A DNA stretch of 56,451 bases from contig CAJCHZ010000007.1 of assembly GCA_903970165.1 (NCBI GenBank), positions 1 to 56,451 of the forward strand, written 5' to 3'. The notes beneath the pieces are model-generated. The model was not told the origin of the DNA and searched no databases. It saw nothing but the letters and a program-made list of their open reading frames with translations. Origin of the DNA: Betaproteobacteria bacterium (GTDB lineage: Bacteria; Acidobacteriota; Terriglobia; Acidiferrales; UBA7541). The position numbers and the translations under genes were made by a program. This document shows positions 16,772-25,055 of this stretch, piece by piece (position 1 is the stretch's first letter; every line of letters begins with the position of its first letter).

Positions 16772-19039
16772 TCAACTGGATGGCTTTTTCTTCTGCTGAT
16801 TCGCTTCAAGGTGCGTCCGCAGACGCTTGACCACCGCATCTTCCTGGCCTTCGTCAAGTTCCTTTTGGACTTCTTCCAGCGCAAAATGCACGACATCGTG
16901 ATGGTGAAGCTCTTGCGGTGCGAGCACGTCGCTGAACCGCAACCACAGACGGTGCAGCAGGTTGACTTCGTTCGCCGTTAGGTTCGGCGCGTGCGGCCCT
17001 AGCACTTTATAAATTTTGTCGCCGTTCGCAAGATGAATTTCCAGGTTGAACTGCGGCTTGGCGTCGCCGAGATTTTCCCACGCTTCGCCAATGAGCCGCG
17101 CTTGTTCTTCCGAAGATTCCTTGGTCGAATGCCCGAGGACGATGGTGCTCGATTGCAAGGACTGCGCGGCGCGCAGGATGCCGTCCCACAGGTCGTTGGC
17201 GGCTACAACCGCTAGCCGCACGGATTTGCCGCGCTTTTCCGCCAACGCCAGCGTTTGTGAGAACAGTTGCTGTTCGATGGTCCCAAAAAGCTGCTCGGCT
17301 TCCAATTCGTGCTCGCCGGTGGCTGAACGGCGCAGCAGGCGCACGTGGAGCACGATGACGTCCCGGCGGCCGGGCTTGATGCGATCCAAAACGTTCCCGA
17401 GGTGATACAGCGAGTGGACGTTGCTTACCGGCACGACAATGTTCCCGGGCCTCGCCCCAACAGCTTCCGGCGTCAGTTCGCTTTCCATCTCCAGGTGAAA
17501 CTGATCCATTTCGACGTGCTTGGTATTTCCCCGCCGGTGGATCATGTACTTTTCCGAGACCGTGAAGATGATGAAAAGCACGACGGAAAAAGTGACGCCT
17601 GCCTTGGTCGCTTCTACCTTCGTGAACAGATTCACCAGCGCGATGCCAAGCAGCGTCAGAGTGATCAGGCCGAGCCCTAGGGGAATTTCGACGCCAAAAA
17701 TTTTGAAATTGAGCGGCACACGGTATTCGCGGTCGCCAGGATGCGTGTAGCGAAGCACCAGCACAGCCATGCCTTTCATCGCAAAACTCCAGATCACGCC
17801 GAAGGCATAGAGGTTCGCAAGAAAAGTCACATCGCCGCGGCTGATGATGATGGTGATGACTTGCAGGATCGCCACGATATTGATGATGCGATGCGTGGTT
17901 CCGAATCGCCGGTGCGGCTGGCGGAACCAGTCGGCAAGCACTCCGTCCTCGGAAACGCGGTTGAGCACACCGTTTGATCCGACGATGGCGGTGTTTACGG
18001 CCCCGGCCAGAATCAAAGTTCCGACCACCACGACAAATCCGTGAAAGAGCAGACGCAGCAAAAACGGTCCTTCCAGATTCATCGCCAGTCCGCCGATGAG
18101 ATTCTCCAGAAAGTTTTGTCGGATGTTGTCCGGAATAATCATGACCGCGAAGAACGAGACCAGCGATGTGAACACCAGGCTGTAAATAAAAATGACCAGC
18201 CCGGCCTTTTTCAGGTTGGGAAGTTTTGGATGCTCGATTTCGCGATACACCTGCGCTAAGGATTCTTCTCCGCTCATGGCCAGCACGGAGTGGCCGAGTC
18301 CAATGAAAATCGCCAACAGGCCCGCGAAATGCGCGAAGTGCACGCCATAGAGCCACCCCATGGCGTTCGGCTCAAGCTTCAGGTTGCGGGGCTGCGGTAT
18401 CGGCGGAAGCGCGGGATGGCGAAGCAGAACCGTGTAAACGCACCAGACGATCAGAATCACGACCATCACGGTCGTGATCTGCATAATGCGCATGGCCTTC
18501 TGACTGGATTCCGGGACGCCCTTGATGTTGTACCACCAGAAGTAAGCGGTTACGGCGACGGCGAAGAAGGCAGCACCCAATCCGGGCGTGACGTGCAAGG
18601 GTATGTGGACGTAGTCAAACGTTTCGTTGAGCAGCCCGACGATGTACTGGCCCGCGGAGACGCCGCTGATCGGCCCGGTCAGGATGTAGTCAAACATCAG
18701 CGCGGAAACGCTGAACTTGGCGAGCGTGCCTCCCATCGCCTCTTTGACGACGCGATAAACGCCGCCGCGCACGAACATGCTGCAGCTTTCGACATACACG
18801 GCGCGGACCGCATACGAAAACAGCATGATGCCCAGAATGAACCAGGGCGCGGCCTTGCCGATGTAGCCTTCCGCTTCGCCCCCGGCATAGTAAGCGGAAG
18901 ACGCCAGATCGTTTAGTACGATAGCCGCAGCGCGCCAAAACGAAATAAAGCTCAGGAGAGCCGTGGTGGCGACGAGGACGCGCGGAATTCCGTTGCCGCG
19001 GCTGCCTGCGGCAGCAGGGCTGTTGGGAGTGCTGCTCAT
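16772..19039 (-). CDS. APC-family amino acid permease with a long cytosolic C-terminal domain
   Basis: A 755-residue secondary transporter. The N-terminal ~470 residues hold about 12 membrane helices with APC features: TTALLSFISFWRAAAIVLNDL near TM1, YAVRAVYVESCSMFVRGGVYRVV at TM2-3, and ANLYAFGVIWSFAMKGMAVL late. Residues ~490-755 are soluble: a USP-like alpha/beta part (NIVVPVSNVHSLYHLGNVLDRI, DVIVLHVRLL, SSTIVLGHS) and an acidic/His-rich helical tail ending in Lys-rich KKKPSS. Such tails occur in a bacterial APC subgroup and may sense nucleotides or stress. No substrate can be named. Single-gene unit. Confidence 0.82.
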   Translation of the reverse strand: MSSTPNSPAAAGSRGNGIPRVLVATTALLSFISFWRAAAIVLNDLASSAYYAGGEAEGYIGKAAPWFILGIMLFSYAVRAVYVESCSMFVRGGVYRVVKEAMGGTLAKFSVSALMFDYILTGPISGVSAGQYIVGLLNETFDYVHIPLHVTPGLGAAFFAVAVTAYFWWYNIKGVPESSQKAMRIMQITTVMVVILIVWCVYTVLLRHPALPPIPQPRNLKLEPNAMGWLYGVHFAHFAGLLAIFIGLGHSVLAMSGEESLAQVYREIEHPKLPNLKKAGLVIFIYSLVFTSLVSFFAVMIIPDNIRQNFLENLIGGLAMNLEGPFLLRLLFHGFVVVVGTLILAGAVNTAIVGSNGVLNRVSEDGVLADWFRQPHRRFGTTHRIINIVAILQVITIIISRGDVTFLANLYAFGVIWSFAMKGMAVLVLRYTHPGDREYRVPLNFKIFGVEIPLGLGLITLTLLGIALVNLFTKVEATKAGVTFSVVLFIIFTVSEKYMIHRRGNTKHVEMDQFHLEMESELTPEAVGARPGNIVVPVSNVHSLYHLGNVLDRIKPGRRDVIVLHVRLLRRSATGEHELEAEQLFGTIEQQLFSQTLALAEKRGKSVRLAVVAANDLWDGILRAAQSLQSSTIVLGHSTKESSEEQARLIGEAWENLGDAKPQFNLEIHLANGDKIYKVLGPHAPNLTANEVNLLHRLWLRFSDVLAPQELHHHDVVHFALEEVQKELDEGQEDAVVKRLRTHLEANQQKKKPSS

Positions 19040-19130
19040 GTACGGGTGATCTTGATCTGCGGGTTAAAATGCTCGCATTTTTCGAGGGCGAAGTCTAGCC
19101 GAACGCTGTATTTTGTAAAGACTGAAACGA

Positions 19131-19258
19131 TTTAGGTGCTTCAGAGTCCGGAAACCCTCTCCCGCTTTTGCGGCGACGAAACCTTCCCGATCCTGAAGCA
19201 CGAAAGCCAAGAAAAATTTCATAAGGTGATGGCGCCAGCATTGATGCTGGCGTTTTTT
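19131..19258 (+). ncRNA. Candidate structured small RNA with its own terminator
   Basis: In a gene-free 428-base stretch, GTGCTTCAG (19136-19144) pairs perfectly with CTGAAGCAC (19193-19201), enclosing an inner hairpin CCGC-TTTT-GCGG (19162-19173) flanked by two GAAACC words. Thirty bases on is a textbook intrinsic terminator: CGCCAGCAT (19233-19241), ATGCTGGCG (19244-19252), T6. No + strand ORF lies upstream that the terminator could serve. I do not recognise a named RNA family. Structure seen by eye; transcription is inferred. Confidence 0.45.
19233..19258 (+). terminator. Intrinsic terminator in the gene-free region
   Basis: Nine-base-pair stem CGCCAGCAT/ATGCTGGCG followed directly by TTTTTT. 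The T-run is on + only. It probably ends the candidate RNA at 19131-19258. Confidence 0.75.
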
Positions 19259-19282
19259 GTTGGGGGCACCCCATCAGCATCA

Positions 19283-19350
19283 TTGTAAGCTGTTTAGAAT
19301 CACGTCTTTAACGCAAACACCGCAAAGATTTGATTCTAAACGGTTTACAA
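19283..19350. repeat. Imperfect 19-bp inverted repeat in an AT-rich patch
   Basis: TGTAAGCTGTTTAGAATCA (19284-19302) and the inverse of TGATTCTAAACGGTTTACA (19331-19349) agree at 16 of 19 positions, 28 bases apart. The patch is AT-richer than its surroundings. It could be a mobile-element remnant or a regulatory stem; no transposase is present. The rest of 19351-19467 shows no gene. Confidence 0.5.
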
Positions 19351-19467
19351 AAATACTAAATCCTTTGAATACAAAACTTTGCAAAAACCGGGGGACACCG
19401 GTGGCACTGACCGGGCCGATACCTGACACCATTCGAGAATGTCAGAAGGACCACAACCCTGTGACGC

Positions 19468-19860
19468 TCAGAAAGGGGCGCTGCGGAAGGCTTTAGCGCA
19501 CTCGGCGCAGGGGCAGATCGTCCGGAGGTGGTCGTAGCTGTAAATCCCGGTGGAATGCCCGTCTGTGAAGCTTATCGAAACGGCGTAATTGCCAACGACG
19601 CTGGCCGACTGCGCACGGGGCTTGGGCTTGAACATGGGCAGCGCGGGAAAGGGCGAGGATCCCGGCGCTGCGGCAGTGGCAAAAGCTTCTTTCTTCCCTC
19701 GTTCATCGTTGCACGTCGCGCAGGGACACTCTTCGCGCAGATAGCTGAAGTCGTAGTGGCTGCTGTGTCCGTCAGCCCAGGTGATGTCTACACCGGTGCC
19801 GGTCTTGACGTGAATCTTCACGTCGGCCGGTTTCTTTCGCGGATCGATGGGAATGGGCAT
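19468..19860 (-). CDS. DUF971 (gamma-butyrobetaine hydroxylase N-terminal-like) protein
   Basis: A 130-residue protein of the DUF971 family, a small zinc-binding fold fused elsewhere to Mrp-type Fe-S carrier ATPases (plant HCF101) and to butyrobetaine hydroxylase. Two half-motifs are visible: DITWADGHSSHYDFSYLREECPCATC and GNYAVSISFTDGHSTGIYSYDHLR followed by CPCAEC. The Ala/Pro linker between them is longer than usual. It starts 14 bases after the iron-operon ATPase gene on the same strand, so it is probably the last gene of that operon; a link to iron or Fe-S handling is inferred from this. Confidence 0.8.
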   Translation of the reverse strand: MPIPIDPRKKPADVKIHVKTGTGVDITWADGHSSHYDFSYLREECPCATCNDERGKKEAFATAAAPGSSPFPALPMFKPKPRAQSASVVGNYAVSISFTDGHSTGIYSYDHLRTICPCAECAKAFRSAPF

Positions 19861-19874
19861 GTGAGCGGGTCGAG

Positions 19875-21086
19875 TCAGCGCTTAGGCTTGCCGTTGCAGC
19901 AATCGCCCGGAGGAATGGGATTGCCGTGCGGGCAAGTTTTTGGGTGCCCAAGGAACGTGCAGATGCGCTGGTCGAGTTCGGGACTGATGATGTGCTCGAA
20001 TTTGCAGGCTTGCGTGTGCGCTTCCGTATCGTCGGCGGAAAAAGTGTCCTTGAAGAGACGTTCGGCGAGGCGATGACGCCTCACGACGCCACGGGCACGC
20101 TGGCTCCCGACCGGCGTGAGTTGAGCTTCTCCGTTCTGCAGCTCGACCAGATGCCGTTCCGTCATTCGGCCAAGAATCTTTCCGGTAGGCTCCGCGGGCA
20201 GAACTGGCAGGCTGCCGGGCGACCCTGCCGGCTGCAAGCTGGCAACATTGGCGGGCTTTCCTGCTTCGCAGCAAATCCAGATTTGCTCGAGCAAATGATC
20301 GAAGCGAATTTCATCCTCGGCCGAAACGGGAGTGCAACAATCATCCGTGTCTGCGAGCGGGCAGGCCATCGGATGGCCCGGGCCATGTTGCGCGGTGTCA
20401 AAATGTAGCCGCCCGTGAGCCAGCTCGATGCGGCGGTCGGCCTGCCGCGCGATGTCTGGGTCGTGCGTGACCATCAAAATCGTGTGCCCGGACTTGTGCA
20501 ACTCGCGGAAGATTTTCAACACGATTTCTTCGTTCGCTTCATCCAGATTGCCTGTGGGCTCATCGGCCAAAATAATTTTTGGCTCGTTAATCAGCGCGCG
20601 CGCGATGGCTACGCGTTGCTGCTCGCCGCCGGAAAGTTGGGAAGGCAGGTGGGTCATCCGATCGGCCAGGCCGACGCGGCGCAGCGCCTCTTCCGCCTGC
20701 TTTTCGTCCGTGACGCTGTGAAAATACTGGGCAAGCATGACGTTTTCCAGCGCGGTGAGATACGCCACGAGATGGAATTGCTGAAAGACGAAGCCAACTT
20801 TTTCCGCGCGGTAGCGCACCAGGTCATTCTCGCTGAGTTTCGACAGATCAATGCCATCCACCACAACGCGGCCGGAATTGAGCGTATCCAGCCCGCCAAG
20901 GATATTGACCAGCGTCGTCTTGCCTGACCCCGATGGCCCCATCAGCGCAACCCACTCGCCCGGCCCCACGCTGAAACTGAGCTCACCAAGAGCCCGCAGC
21001 GCCCCATACTTCTTGACGAGTTTCTCGATCACCACCTGCGGCACGGCAATCTTCGCCTCAGGAAGAACTTGCACGGGAGCGCTCAC
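19875..21086 (-). CDS. ABC transporter ATPase fused to a DtxR-type metal-sensor domain
   Basis: A 403-residue fusion. Residues 1-230 are a MacB/LolD-type ATPase: Walker A GPSGSGKTT (50-58), signature LSGGEQQ (151-157), Walker B IILADEPTGNLD, H-loop His208. Residues ~258-395 resemble the DtxR/IdeR/MntR repressors: RMTERHLVEL, then LTPVGSQRARGVVRRHRLAERLF and EAHTQACKFEHIISPELDQRI. The DtxR metal ligands fall at equivalent spacing: His338, Glu342, His357, Cys361, Glu364 and His365, with His264 near the place of DtxR Met10. The HTH region is less clear, with a Pro/Gly-rich insertion (285-300). The ATPase serves the two overlapping FtsX permeases (ATGA junction at 21083-21086). The fusion could gate transport or repress the operon when cytosolic Fe2+ is high. 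The ATPase call is firm and the DtxR homology strong by eye; the role is inferred. Confidence 0.85.
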   Translation of the reverse strand: MSAPVQVLPEAKIAVPQVVIEKLVKKYGALRALGELSFSVGPGEWVALMGPSGSGKTTLVNILGGLDTLNSGRVVVDGIDLSKLSENDLVRYRAEKVGFVFQQFHLVAYLTALENVMLAQYFHSVTDEKQAEEALRRVGLADRMTHLPSQLSGGEQQRVAIARALINEPKIILADEPTGNLDEANEEIVLKIFRELHKSGHTILMVTHDPDIARQADRRIELAHGRLHFDTAQHGPGHPMACPLADTDDCCTPVSAEDEIRFDHLLEQIWICCEAGKPANVASLQPAGSPGSLPVLPAEPTGKILGRMTERHLVELQNGEAQLTPVGSQRARGVVRRHRLAERLFKDTFSADDTEAHTQACKFEHIISPELDQRICTFLGHPKTCPHGNPIPPGDCCNGKPKR

Positions 21087-22282
21087 CCTTCACCTCGGAA
21101 CACCGAAGCAGGACGAATCCTCGCCAACCGCCGCAGCGGATAAGCACTGAGAATCGCGACCATCATCGTAAGCGCCACCGCTACAGGATACACAATCAGC
21201 CGCGGCTGCGCCGCCACGCCGAACACCTGCTTGCCCAGCCAGATGGAAAGAAGGATACCTACAGCGGCCCCAAGCGCGCCGCCGCCCAAACCGAGCAGCG
21301 CTGCCTCCGCGAGAAACAATCGCAATACGCGCCGCGTCGCGCCACCAATGGCTTTCATCGAGCCAACGTCGTTGCGCCGCTCCATCGCCACATTCGTCAT
21401 CGCCGCCATCACGCACAGCGCAGTGAGCGCGAGCACAATCGCCACGGTGAAGTTCAGCAGCCCTGAAATGCGGTCATAGATTTTTGCTTGCGCATCCGTG
21501 AATTGCCGAATCGGGCGTCCTTGCGCACCCCCGAGAGACGGCTCGAGCATCTCAACAAACCGTTGAACTTGCTGTGAACTGCCAGGCACGCTCAGCTGAA
21601 TGACGCTAATTTGTCCCGATTTTCCAAGCAGGCTTTGCGCTATATCGAGATAAACAAAAACTTGATTATCTTCCGGTCCACCGGTAGCTGGAAGAATGCT
21701 CTCCGCGATTTCGTAGCTCTGTGAGCCATTGATCAAACGGATGCCTCCATACTCTTTCACCTTTAGGGTCGCCGCCGCCTTGGCACCGATTGCGCAACGC
21801 AAAGAGCCTAGGTACCTCCATTTCTCTTCAGCGTCTACTAGCGCGGGAGGCAAAACTCGTCGCGGTTCGACATCAGAGTGGGCATATCCGACCAGGACCA
21901 CCCGCATGTTTGGTGTAATACGATCGACTTGCCCGCCCACTGGGGGCACGGATATTTCCACGACGCCATAGAGAAACTCAGCTGCCGCTACCTCTCCCGA
22001 GGGAATCCGAGTGGGAATGCGGGCAAACACTGCATCGCTTAGGAGCATCGGGGCAGCTCCGGAGTTTCGTGGGCTAATCACAACGTTTGGACCAAAGGTC
22101 TTGAAGTCCGTGGTTAGCCGGCGCTTCGCATCGACCTGAAGATTGAGCAACGCAGCAGTGACCGCGGCCCCCGCGCCTAAAGCGAGCAGAATGACAAACA
22201 GACGGCCGCGATTGGCTCCAAGCAAATGCCAAACGATGCGCCAGAACATTTGCCGATTCTGCGAACGAGTGGAGGCCATCAT
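21083..22282 (-). CDS. FtsX-type ABC permease, second of the iron operon
   Basis: A 399-residue MacB/FtsX-family membrane protein: one N-terminal helix (LFVILLALGAGAAVTAALLNL), a large periplasmic domain, then three C-terminal helices (FTVAIVLALTALCVMAAMTNVAMERRNDVGSMKAIGGATRRV and following). It overlaps the first permease gene by four bases (22279-22282) and the ATPase gene by four bases, so all three are translationally coupled. In Campylobacter two such permeases and an ATPase accompany FTR1/P19. A role in moving iron or supporting FTR1 is inferred from that locus. Confidence 0.85.
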   Translation of the reverse strand: MMASTRSQNRQMFWRIVWHLLGANRGRLFVILLALGAGAAVTAALLNLQVDAKRRLTTDFKTFGPNVVISPRNSGAAPMLLSDAVFARIPTRIPSGEVAAAEFLYGVVEISVPPVGGQVDRITPNMRVVLVGYAHSDVEPRRVLPPALVDAEEKWRYLGSLRCAIGAKAAATLKVKEYGGIRLINGSQSYEIAESILPATGGPEDNQVFVYLDIAQSLLGKSGQISVIQLSVPGSSQQVQRFVEMLEPSLGGAQGRPIRQFTDAQAKIYDRISGLLNFTVAIVLALTALCVMAAMTNVAMERRNDVGSMKAIGGATRRVLRLFLAEAALLGLGGGALGAAVGILLSIWLGKQVFGVAAQPRLIVYPVAVALTMMVAILSAYPLRRLARIRPASVFRGEG

Positions 22283-23652
22283 TCGCCTCGCAGAATCGGC
22301 GCCGGCTCATAACGTGAGGCACGGCGCAAAGGAAGGGCGCTACCGAGAAGCGTAACGCCGGCAGCGAGAGCGAGAATCGCAACCAGAACAAGAAGCGATG
22401 GCGCTGGCGCAACCCCGAAAATCTTCAGTCCAATCAGGCGCGCAAGGATTATCCCCAGCGAGAAGCCAACCCCTCCGCCAACGAACGCCAACACAAGCTG
22501 TTCCGCCGCAAGCAGGAAGCCGACCGTGACCGAGCCCGCACCAAGTGCTTTCATCAAACCAATTTCGGTGCGCCTCTCCATCACCGAAGCCGCCGACGAA
22601 GCACCGACCGCCAGCGCCGCGGCAAGCAAGGCCGCGAACGTCACCAACCAAAGCAAAGTTCGCACGCGGGTGAGAATCGCTCCCTCGCCTTCGGCCACCC
22701 GCCGAATCACGCGCACATCGCTCCCCGGCAGCGCCTCTTTAATCGAATACGCAATCGACGAAACGTAGGGGCTGCACGACCACCGCTCGAACTCATCCGG
22801 CTTCATCGTTTTGGGATCGCGCCGCGCAAAATTATCTTCGGGCTTCGTCAGCGCGCTTACATAAAGTTTCCGGTACTGGCCTTCCCTGCCTGCAAGCCGC
22901 TGAACGGTCGCAAGCGGCATAATCACGGCTTCCTCTTCCGGGCCGCCGGTGGAGACTATTCCCGTGATGTCGCACACTTGCATATCTTGCGAACCCGTGG
23001 CGCTGATAACGCTCACAACCGCCTGGTCCGCGAAGAAATAGCGGCGAGCCGCGAGTTTTTCTCCAACCACACACTCAGGCAGCCCCGGAAGGTAGGAGTG
23101 ACCATAAGGTGGAAACTCCTTGCGCACGATTGGCGTTTCATCGGAAAACCATCTCCCCTTGATTTGAAACCACGGATTGGTTTTCGCAATGCCGGTAAGG
23201 AAAGTGCCTCCGTCCGGCAACGGCACTTTTTTTGAAGCCCAGGTGCCCATCAGCAGAATCGGAATCTCTGGCTGGTCCGGCCTCGCATTGGCACCGCTAT
23301 AACTCGCTTTGGGAAGAGTCGCCGAAATTTCCAGGACAGGCGCAAACGCAATGATGTTGTTGTGCCAGAAGACAGTCTTGATTTTGGGTAGATCCGAATC
23401 AGGGAGATAAGCGCCGGCGTTAACAGGCCGATAGTCCACGCCGCCTATTTCGAGCGGCAGCGAATCCGCCGCCGGCGTAACGACTAAATTCGCTCCGAGG
23501 CTGCGGAATTCGCTCGCCAGCCGATCGCCGACATCGAGCGAAACGCTCAGAGCCGCCGTCACCACAGCCATCCCCAGCGACAGCGCCGCAGCCGTCAGCA
23601 ATTTGCGCCGCGGACGTCGTGTAAACGAATCGGCAACGAGTCGCAGGAACAT
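22279..23652 (-). CDS. FtsX-type ABC permease, first of the iron operon
   Basis: A 457-residue MacB/FtsX-family permease: N-terminal helix LLTAAALSLGMAVVTAALSVSL, a periplasmic domain of about 270 residues (with CVVGEKLAARRYFF and a GSQDMQVCDITGIV segment), then three helices including LLWLVTFAALLAAALAVGASSAASVMERRTEIGLMKALGA. It is the paralogue of the next gene; the periplasmic domains differ, which suggests a heterodimer. A 70-base gap holding a palindromic repeat separates it from the FTR1 gene. Confidence 0.85.
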   Translation of the reverse strand: MFLRLVADSFTRRPRRKLLTAAALSLGMAVVTAALSVSLDVGDRLASEFRSLGANLVVTPAADSLPLEIGGVDYRPVNAGAYLPDSDLPKIKTVFWHNNIIAFAPVLEISATLPKASYSGANARPDQPEIPILLMGTWASKKVPLPDGGTFLTGIAKTNPWFQIKGRWFSDETPIVRKEFPPYGHSYLPGLPECVVGEKLAARRYFFADQAVVSVISATGSQDMQVCDITGIVSTGGPEEEAVIMPLATVQRLAGREGQYRKLYVSALTKPEDNFARRDPKTMKPDEFERWSCSPYVSSIAYSIKEALPGSDVRVIRRVAEGEGAILTRVRTLLWLVTFAALLAAALAVGASSAASVMERRTEIGLMKALGAGSVTVGFLLAAEQLVLAFVGGGVGFSLGIILARLIGLKIFGVAPAPSLLVLVAILALAAGVTLLGSALPLRRASRYEPAPILRGE

Positions 23653-23701
23653 AGCAAAATATCGGAATCAAAATGCGTACATCAAAATGCCGGTAGTTGC
23701 A

Positions 23702-23722
23702 GGGGCACGATGCATCGCGCCC
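23702..23722. repeat. Palindromic repeat, copy 2 of the GGGGCACGA family
   Basis: GGGCACGA-TGCA-TCGCGCCC directly after the FTR1 stop codon; one mismatch in the stem. The core matches the terminator stem at 1652-1672. No T-run follows on the minus strand, so it is more likely a processing or partial termination element than a full terminator. Confidence 0.55.
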
Positions 23723-24985
23723 TTACCGCGGAATCTCCTTGGTCGCTCCGACAAGCGCGGAAACATCCAGCACAAGATCAGCCCCGTCCACGTGCGACGG
23801 CACCCCAATGGGATTACAGCCGCCCGCTTCCCCAATCGTCGGAATATAAATCGCAGAACCGCAATGCCGGCATACGACGTTCTGCCCGTCCTGCCGGTAG
23901 CCTTCCGCGCCGCAGATGCGGCACGCATCCAGCGCCGTGCCGTATCCATTCGGCTTCTTGATGATCATAAATCGCAGCGACTGCCCCCCGGCACTCGCAG
24001 TAAACAAGTGCATCTTGCCATCCTGCACTTCGCTCACGGGAATGCGCAGTTCATTCCCAACGGCATCGAGCGCGCGCGCCGAGGGCGGCGCGGCATTCGC
24101 GTTCGTATAAACAAAATCCCCGGTCAGCAGCAAAATGACGGCCAGGCAAGCACTCGCCGCGGCAATCATCCAGCGGCGTTGCCGCCGGTTCTGCGCCTCC
24201 ACCAGCCGCTTCTCCGCTTCCCCCGCGATGACCCTCGAAGCTTTCGCGTGCGATGCCGACTGCCACTCGCGCAACACCAGCAGCGCCGCAGCGCCAAAAA
24301 TCAGCACGAAGAAAAACAACTCGTTCCGCACCACCGGCCCGATAACCGCCATCTCCGCCTTGCTTGACGGCAGCCACTGCGCCTCGCTCAGCTCATGCAA
24401 GCCGGTCAGGGCAAGCTGAAAGCCGACCAAAATCAAAATGATACTGGTGGCCGCAAAAAACCGGTGCAGAGGAACTCGCAGCGTTCCCTTGAAAAAGAAC
24501 AGGCCAACGGCCACCGCGGCCGCAATCCCCAGCGCCGTCCCGATCCAGATCTGCAACCCCGCGGTTGAAAGTTCCACCGCGCGCAAGATGATGGCCAGCT
24601 CCGCCCCTTCGCGCAGAACCATCAAAAACACGAACAAGAACACGCCCCAACCTGCCGCCGCCCCATCCCGCTGGGCGTAATTTTCCAGCCTCTCTTCGAT
24701 CTCTTTTTTCAGATGGCGCGCAACGCGGTTCATCCATACGATCATCGTAATAACGAAGCCCGCCGCGACGAGGTACATAACCCCCTCGAAGCCGTCTTCG
24801 CTGATGCGCCAGCGCTCCAGGGCAATGGCCACAGCCAGGCTGAGGGCAGCGGCCGCGCTAACGCCATACCAAACAAAACGCGCCAGTTGCGCCCGGCCGG
24901 TACGCGAAAGATAGACCAGAACAATGCCTACAACGAGGGAAGCTTCCACACCTTCACGGAGAGCAATGAGCAGGGCCGCGAGCAA
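23723..24985 (-). CDS. FTR1-family iron permease with C-terminal DUF2318 domain
   Basis: A 420-residue inner-membrane iron importer. Seven or so helices carry two REGxE iron motifs: Arg10-Glu14 (LREGVEASL) and Arg125-Glu129 (LREGAEL). The C-terminal ~100 residues form a DUF2318-like periplasmic domain with CxxC pairs (DACRICGAEGY, VVCRHCGSAIYIPTIGEAGGCNP), as in Campylobacter Cj1658 of the FTR1-P19 system. The start codon is TTG at 24985, with GGAG five bases upstream. It is the first gene of a five-gene minus-strand operon. No P19-like periplasmic protein is adjacent. A 21-bp palindrome at 24995-25015 lies just upstream and suggests metal-responsive control. Confidence 0.9.
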   Translation of the reverse strand: MLAALLIALREGVEASLVVGIVLVYLSRTGRAQLARFVWYGVSAAAALSLAVAIALERWRISEDGFEGVMYLVAAGFVITMIVWMNRVARHLKKEIEERLENYAQRDGAAAGWGVFLFVFLMVLREGAELAIILRAVELSTAGLQIWIGTALGIAAAVAVGLFFFKGTLRVPLHRFFAATSIILILVGFQLALTGLHELSEAQWLPSSKAEMAVIGPVVRNELFFFVLIFGAAALLVLREWQSASHAKASRVIAGEAEKRLVEAQNRRQRRWMIAAASACLAVILLLTGDFVYTNANAAPPSARALDAVGNELRIPVSEVQDGKMHLFTASAGGQSLRFMIIKKPNGYGTALDACRICGAEGYRQDGQNVVCRHCGSAIYIPTIGEAGGCNPIGVPSHVDGADLVLDVSALVGATKEIPR

Positions 24986-24994
24986 GAATTCTCC

Positions 24995-25015
24995 AGTTGT
25001 AAATCATTTGCAACT
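24995..25015. promoter_or_regulatory. Candidate metal-repressor operator upstream of the FTR1 operon
   Basis: Arms AGTTGTAAAT (24995-25004) and ATTTGCAACT (25006-25015) around a central C form a 10-1-10 palindrome with one mismatch. On the minus strand the core TGCAAATGATTTACA matches 10 of 14 positions of the Fur 7-1-7 consensus. It ends 10 bases before the TTG start. A Fur- or DtxR-type repressor is inferred. Confidence 0.55.
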
Positions 25016-25055
25016 ACAATCCCGAGTTTACGCTTTATGTGAATATTCGTCAACC

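Noticed and set aside
19040..19467. tRNA or a known riboswitch in the gene-free stretch
   Set aside because: No cloverleaf with a T-loop and no conserved riboswitch core; there is also no downstream + gene to control.
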